NCBI GenBank assembly: GCA_012295275.1
Contig: CM022672.1
Coordinates: forward strand, 8,975,404 to 8,987,903
Source: Chrysomallon squamiferum
Taxonomy: Eukaryota > Mollusca > Gastropoda > Neomphalida > Peltospiridae
Direction of reading: 5' to 3'
DNA length: 12,500 bases
Under the pieces are notes generated by a model, which made no database searches, was not told the DNA's origin, and worked only from the letters and a program-made list of their open reading frames with translations. The translations under genes were made by a program, and so were the position numbers. This document shows positions 8,026 to 12,500 of this stretch, one piece after another. Numbering within the stretch: position 1 is the stretch's first letter; every line of letters begins with the position of its first letter.

Positions 8026-9395
8026 AATCTAAAGGTTTTCCTTATCGGAACCCAGCCCATGCTGCACCGTACATGATGCAGCAAACGCCAGTTGAAAGCA
8101 CAGTGCAGGCAGTTTCACCTGCAAATCAGATTCAGCCAGGCATGCAGGGGATAACAACACATCCTGCTGCACAAAGGCTGCAGGTGCCGACCCAGTCGTT
8201 GCAGATTGCTCCCCAAGTCCAGCAGAGCCAGCCAAAAGCACACCAAATGCTTCGGACTTCTGCATCATTGCAAATGCAACCTCAAGTCCTTCAGATGCAA
8301 CCAGCACAACACGCTTACCAGCTGCTACCTCACGCATTTCATGTACAGCCAAGTCAACAAGCACAGCAAATACAACAACTACAACAGAGAGCTGCGGCGG
8401 CACAACAGGCACCTCATATGCAACTAAATCAACAGATGCAACCAGGACAACAGACGTATCAGGTCTCTCCACAAGCACTTCAAATGCAACCAGGACAACA
8501 GATATATCAGATTGCTCCACAAGCACTTCAAGCGCAACCAGGTCAACATACATATCAGTTTGCTCCACAAGCACTTCAAGCGCAACCAGGACAACAGATA
8601 TATCAGATTGCTCCACAAGCACTTCAAGCGCAACCAGGACAACACACATATCAGATTGCTCCACAAGCACTTCAAGCGCAACCAGGACAACACACATATC
8701 AAATTGCTCCACAAGGACTTCAAATGCAACCAGGACAACAAACATATCAGATTGCTCCACAAGGACTTCAAATGCAACCAGGACAACAAACATATCAGAT
8801 TGCTCCACAAGGACTTCAAATGCAACCAGGTCAACAGATGCAACCCCAGACACTTCAGAATGCAAACCAGGTTGTTCAGATGCAGCCACAAGATCTTCGA
8901 ATGCTTACAACACCACATTCATACCAGATACAACCACAAGTGGTTCAAATTGTGCCAGCAGCTCCGGCACAGTCACAGACCAATCCGACGCAAGCTCAGG
9001 ATCCCCAGAACTCAGCTCAGATGAGCAAAATCAGACAGGACCTGCGGGACGTTCTAGCAGCGCCTGTGCCTAGACAGAGAATAGGACTTCCTTCTCAAGT
9101 CCCAAGCATAGCACCGATGAAGGGTATGTTCCAAGCCCAGATGCAAACGGGCAGCGGCCACCAAATACAGTTTTCTAAATACCATATTGGAGGAAAGGTT
9201 CCAGTGTTCAGCCAGATGCAAATATCTCAGGCGCCCCAGGGAGGTGCTTGGGCGAAACCGCTCGGCCCAGGTGGTAAAGTTATCTCTGCTGCTGCGGGCC
9301 CAGCCGATTTATCCCGAGGAGCTGGTCAACAGATGTATCCAGTTTATGAGCAAATGTACCCACAGACCAGTCTCGGCATCATTACAGTACTTTAG
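8026..9395 (+). CDS. Secreted Gln/Pro/Met-rich tandem-repeat protein, main exon
   Basis: This exon encodes about 456 of the 521 residues of the predicted secreted protein and ends at TAG 9393-9395. After the join come KSKGFPYRNPAHAAPY, a degenerate Gln-rich region, then eight consecutive 16-residue repeats (8436-8819) of the type QPGQQTYQIAPQGLQM, plus a partial ninth. A less repetitive tail follows with KIRQDLRDVLAAP, a Gly/Ala patch (GPGGKVISAAAGPADLSRG) and YPVYEQMYPQ near the end. Each repeat has five or six Gln, two Pro and one Tyr. The mature protein has no cysteine and few acidic residues. Spaced Gln and Tyr suggest an extended, possibly cross-linkable structural or adhesive protein (matrix, capsule or cuticle), but this is inference. 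Other frames stay open across the repeats only because 48 is divisible by three. Confidence 0.82.
8436..8819 (+). repeat. Eight tandem 48-bp coding repeats
   Basis: The units start at 8436, 8484, 8532, 8580, 8628, 8676, 8724 and 8772, and all are exactly 48 bases. Units 7 and 8 are identical. Units 5 and 6 differ at two bases. Unit 1 is the most diverged (VSPQALQ for IAPQALQ). A truncated unit follows at 8820-8837. The pattern indicates recent unequal exchange or slippage at the 3' side. Confidence 0.95.
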
Positions 9396-9557
9396 AGGAC
9401 TTTGTCAGGTTATTTTGGTTAGTGTAAGTTGTAAAAACAAATTTTTACGAGAAGGCGATGCCTGGATCTTGCAGATGTGGTCATGGCCTGTTGTTGCTAT
9501 ATCTCGCAGTTCAGCTGGGGTTTTTTCTGTTTGTTTTGTTTTTGATGAGCATTTATT

Positions 9558-9563
9558 AATAAA
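9558..9563 (+). promoter_or_regulatory. Polyadenylation signal of the Gln-rich protein gene
   Basis: AATAAA lies about 163 bases after the stop codon at 9393-9395. It would end the transcript near 9580. Confidence 0.6.
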
Positions 9564-9678
9564 TTATTAATTATAAACTGTTTTGTAGTTAGTATGATTC
9601 TTATGCGATTGCATTTATATACGTAGATACACACTGACAGACACCATCAGAGACACACGCACTCACGCACATACACAC

Positions 9679-10200
<522 letters not shown>

Positions 10201-10216
10201 GATTTCAATGTTCTGT

Positions 10217-10222
10217 TTTATT
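10217..10222 (-). promoter_or_regulatory. Polyadenylation signal of the small secreted peptide gene
   Basis: On the minus strand AATAAA (TTTATT on plus) lies about 72 bases after the predicted TGA at 10296-10294. The transcript would end near 10200. Confidence 0.6.
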
Positions 10223-10293
10223 AGAAAGATGAACATTCACAAAGGATTCTGTATTGAGTCGACGCACAGACTTCATTGTCCAGCGGTTTTCAT

Positions 10294-10313
10294 TCACTTG
10301 CGTATTGCCAGAG
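10294..10313 (-). CDS. Small secreted Pro-rich peptide, last coding exon
   Basis: On the minus strand the strong acceptor TACTGTTTTCTTCTTCAG opens an exon at 10313. Joined in phase 1 to the signal exon (10644), it adds six residues, PLAIRK, and then TGA at 10296-10294. An alternative donor two bases further (CGT|GTGTAT) would instead give RLWQYASE before a stop. The untranslated remainder runs to the AATAAA at 10222. The acceptor is convincing, but which donor it pairs with is less certain. Confidence 0.5.
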
Positions 10314-10350
10314 CTGAAGAAGAAAACAGTATAAAGTTATAAACGACTCA

Positions 10351-10458
10351 TTATTGTTGTTGTTGTTGTTGTTGTTGTTATTATTAATATTATTATTACT
10401 ATTATTGTTATTAACATCGCTAATATTATTATGATCATCAATATTATTATTATTACAG
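10351..10458. repeat. TTG/TTA trinucleotide repeat
   Basis: About nine TTG units (10354-10380) are followed by TTA/ATT blocks. It lies within the intron of the small secreted peptide gene and yields only poly-Asn artefact frames on the minus strand. Confidence 0.93.
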
Positions 10459-10494
10459 ATCGAAAGAATAAGCTGGACAGCCTGTTTTTGTGTT

Positions 10495-10625
<131 letters not shown>

Positions 10626-10643
10626 TAATAATGAAATACACAC

Positions 10644-10809
10644 GGTAATCCAGGATGTCGTAGATGAGTGGGCTTGGAAGCGGGTAGACAACTGGTTGGA
10701 TGGGGTGCAGTGGGACGATGCGAGGAAACAGTGGAATTATGTGCGAGGCCGACAGCTGCACTAACGCCGACACCAACAGAACGCACACGACAACCTTGAC
10801 AGCGAACAT
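10644..10809 (-). CDS. Small secreted Pro-rich peptide, signal-peptide exon
   Basis: This minus-strand exon starts with ATG at 10809-10807, 15 bases inside an exon opened by the pyrimidine-tract acceptor TTTTTTTCAG. It reads 55 codons plus one base to the donor GTGTGT. Residues 1-22 (MFAVKVVVCVLLVSALVQLS plus AS) form a clear signal peptide. The mature part starts HIIPLFPRIVPLHPIQP and continues with VVYPLPSPLIYDILDY. With the last exon the mature peptide is about 39 residues, with nine Pro and no cysteine, in a pattern of one or two hydrophobic residues between prolines. Reading on past the donor leads straight into the CT microsatellite, so a splice here is required. I do not recognise the family. 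It could be a matrix or cuticle component, or a proline-rich bioactive peptide. The promoter, leader exon and polyadenylation signal all support a real gene. Confidence 0.65.
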
Positions 10810-11000
10810 TCTGATTTGCAGTAACTGAAAAAAAGAAAAGAAAAGTAAACTAAAATTAAACAAAATTAAATAAAAATTTAAATTTAAAAAAATTAGTAAT
10901 AATAATAATAATAATAAATAAATAAATAAATAAATAATAAAAAGAATAAGAAAAAGCTGTAGTTGTAAAACCCCAACAAATTAAATAAAAATAAAAAAAA

Positions 11001-11022
11001 ACACACACACACACACACACAC
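11001..11022. repeat. (AC)11 microsatellite
   Basis: A short pure AC run flanked by poly-A on both sides, within the first intron of the small peptide gene. Confidence 0.93.
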
Positions 11023-11085
11023 AAAAAAAGTAAGTACAACAATCCCGAAACTGAGGATATAACACAAACAAAATTAATATTTCAT

Positions 11086-11110
11086 AAAAAAAAAAAAAAA
11101 AAAAAAAAAA
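11086..11110. repeat. Poly-A tract (25 bases)
   Basis: An uninterrupted run of A on the plus strand, within the first intron of the small peptide gene. It reads as poly-T on the transcribed sense strand. No flanking duplication or retroposon body was seen. Confidence 0.95.
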
Positions 11111-11410
11111 TCAAGAATAAATTGTAATAAATAATATCTTTATCTATACACACATGTATATAATCAAAACAATATATATATCTACATAATCAGTAAGAAT
11201 ACTAATAATAAAATTAAATTAATAAATTTAAAAAATAAAAAATTAGAGTTACTATATTTTCGAATTTAGTTACAACCTACTTGAAAAAAATAATATTTTG
11301 TAATTTTCTCCTTAATTTGTATTACTCTTTTAATTCATATATTTAAATTCACACACTAAAATATTATAATTTCCACACAATAAAATAGATAACAAATTTG
11401 AAAAACTTAC

Positions 11411-11445
11411 GCAGCGTTTTATCCTTTGTTAGCGTTGCAGTCTTT
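11411..11445 (-). other. Non-coding first exon of the small secreted peptide gene
   Basis: The 3' edge is fixed by a consensus donor GTAAGT at 11410-11405 on the minus strand. The 5' edge is an estimate about 30 bases downstream of the TATA box. The leader, about 35 nucleotides long, contains no ATG. Translation therefore starts in the next exon. Confidence 0.6.
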
Positions 11446-11469
11446 CCCGAACGAACGTTACGTCTCGGT

Positions 11470-11478
11470 TTTTATATA
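11470..11478 (-). promoter_or_regulatory. TATA box of the small secreted peptide gene
   Basis: TATATAAAA on the minus strand, followed by CCGAGACGTAACG, a GC-richer stretch unlike the surrounding DNA. It lies 60 bases upstream of the consensus donor. The box position fits a start site near 11445. A strong TATA box with a short leader is typical of abundantly expressed, tissue-specific secreted-protein genes. Confidence 0.7.
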
Positions 11479-11490
11479 ACTCCTCTTTTG

Positions 11491-11565
11491 CAATCATGTC
11501 TGCCATGATTTATTACGGTAGATTTCATAAAACAATGATTTCCTTCTTCAAACAGCGAAATGATT
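11491..11565 (-). promoter_or_regulatory. Repeated AATCAT motifs upstream of the TATA box
   Basis: AATCAT occurs on the minus strand at 11565-11560, 11540-11535 and 11510-11505, and in inverted form (CAATCAT on plus) at 11491-11497. The copies are 25-30 bases apart and all lie within about 95 bases of the TATA box. They could be binding sites for one factor, for example of homeodomain type, but the motif is short and the DNA is AT-rich. Confidence 0.3.
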
Positions 11566-12260
11566 TTTATTGATGCGAGCTGTCAGTTCTTTGAAGTGCA
11601 GTGACAACAAAAAAATCGTGCAGTCACTGACATGGTGTTTTGTCATATTTGTTATGTTTCTTTTTTCGACATGCTGACGATCGTCGTTAAATCTTGCGAT
11701 GTTACGGAGGCAAAGAGGCGGAGCGTTAAAACAATAAACTTCTGTTTACCGATGATGCATTAATAAAACTTGTCATTGACTGAGTATGATGAATGATTTA
11801 ATGATTATACAATTTAATATATCTGTATCTGTATATGTTATGAAGTGTCATCTAATATTACATAAGTTTGATGATAAAATACTATTAAAAAAAAAAATAA
11901 TAATAATAATAATAAAATAAAAAAATAAAAAGTTAAACATGCGCAGATACCAGTACATAAACACGCACAACCACTCACTAAACGTACTAAATCATATAAA
12001 ACTGTAAAATGTTGTCTGACAAACTACTTCTATTTTTAATTTACTTTATATATCAGTTGTTATTTTGAGGCAAAAGTGTCAGAATATACTTATCCATCAT
12101 TATTTATACTTAAATCAAAATACGTAACACTAAAGTTAATATTTTTCTTTGATGTGGCTGTTAATATATATATGTGTGTATATTTATTTCAGAATGAAAC
12201 TGTTTTCAATATGGTATTTTAAGATCCAAAACAGTAATTAAAGAAGTAACTTTCAACAAT

Positions 12261-12263
<3 letters not shown>
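11566..12263. other. Upstream flank and intergenic DNA, no gene seen
   Basis: Unique-looking, AT-rich sequence with an AAT repeat at about 11897-11915 and a short TATATATGTGTGTA patch near 12163-12181. No reading frame worth reporting, no RNA gene, and no recognisable transposon ends were found. Confidence 0.6.

Positions 12264-12327
<64 letters not shown>
12264..12327. repeat. (CT)32 microsatellite
   Basis: A pure CT run followed by CACACACATACACACA and then a short GAGAGAGAGA block, which can pair back with the CT run. Confidence 0.96.
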
Positions 12328-12336
<9 letters not shown>

Positions 12337-12414
12337 TACACACATGAGAGAGAGAAAATTAAAAATGCTAAAATATTTGTTCAGTTTAGAATAATAAAAA
12401 TAATAATAATAATA

Positions 12415-12467
12415 AAAAGAAGAAGAAGAAGAAGAAGAAGAAGAAGAAGAAGAAGAAGAAGAAGAAA
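12415..12467. repeat. (AAG)n trinucleotide microsatellite
   Basis: About 16 AAG units preceded by an AAT block (12392-12412). The poly-Ser frame on the minus strand is an artefact. Confidence 0.95.
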
Positions 12468-12500
12468 GAATAAAGGAGAACACAGTCATTTCGCACATTA

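Larger units (their letters stand above)
10825..11410 (-). other. First intron of the small secreted peptide gene (586 bp)
   Basis: On the minus strand it runs from GTAAGT (11410-11405) to TTTTTTTCAG (10825). It is extremely AT-rich, with an AAAT repeat near 10916-10936, a CA run at 11001-11022 and 25 A at 11086-11110. No coding content is seen. Confidence 0.65.

Noticed and set aside
8436-8837. CRISPR-like regular repeat array
   Set aside because: The units are contiguous, without spacers, and lie in a protein-coding frame of a eukaryotic gene.
8029-9024. Long alternative frames over the 48-bp repeats (286 and 164 codons on minus, 170 on plus)
   Set aside because: A 48-bp unit keeps every stop-free frame open through all units. 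Only the plus frame with the Gln repeats joins a signal peptide through a phase-matched splice and ends before a polyadenylation signal.
9187-9570. 127-codon plus-strand frame overlapping the end of the Gln-rich gene
   Set aside because: It is out of frame with the supported gene, extends through the 3' untranslated region, and shows no recognisable domain.

Overview
The window looks like metazoan nuclear DNA, most likely from a mollusc and possibly a cephalopod. The reasons are GT-AG introns, a TATA-box promoter, AATAAA polyadenylation signals, genes separated by kilobases of AT-rich DNA, and an abundance of long CT/GA, GTAT/ATAC, CA and AT microsatellites. The mollusc assignment is inference from composition and gene types. 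Nothing prokaryotic (operon, Shine-Dalgarno site, CRISPR) is present.

Layout. (1) Bases 1-5330, plus strand: the 3' half of a hydroxylysine kinase gene (HYKK), with exons at 262-392, 4187-4361 and 4818-5221. The upstream exons lie outside the window. The 3.8 kb intron between the first two exons carries most of the mobile DNA. This includes a 594-bp MULE-type transposon remnant with long terminal inverted repeats, an exact 10-bp target duplication and a decayed piece of transposase (1741-2334). It also holds an older inverted-repeat pair (506-637 / 1119-1268), a degenerate 74-bp repeat, and simple repeats. (2) Bases 5331-7400: intergenic and microsatellite-rich, with one weak candidate 5' exon and one weak small ORF. 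(3) Bases 7503-9395, plus strand: a two-coding-exon gene for a predicted secreted, cysteine-free protein of about 521 residues, rich in Gln/Pro/Met. It has a Gly/Tyr-rich N terminus and eight exact-length 16-residue repeats. (4) Bases 10200-11480, minus strand: a very small gene with a clear TATA box and a short non-coding first exon. It encodes a predicted secreted Pro-rich peptide of about 61 residues. (5) Bases 11480-12500: the upstream flank of that gene, then AT-rich DNA and microsatellites.

The kinase gene is unrelated in function to its neighbours. Genes (3) and (4) are convergent, and each has a signal-peptide exon that begins at or near the ATG and ends in phase 1. Each also encodes a low-complexity secreted product without cysteines in the mature part. 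This is the style of extracellular structural, matrix or adhesive proteins in molluscs, but no specific function can be assigned from sequence alone. The most informative observations are the MULE remnant with its target duplication, the Gln-rich repeat protein, and the tiny secreted peptide gene, which is reconstructed from splice and promoter signals rather than from any long ORF.
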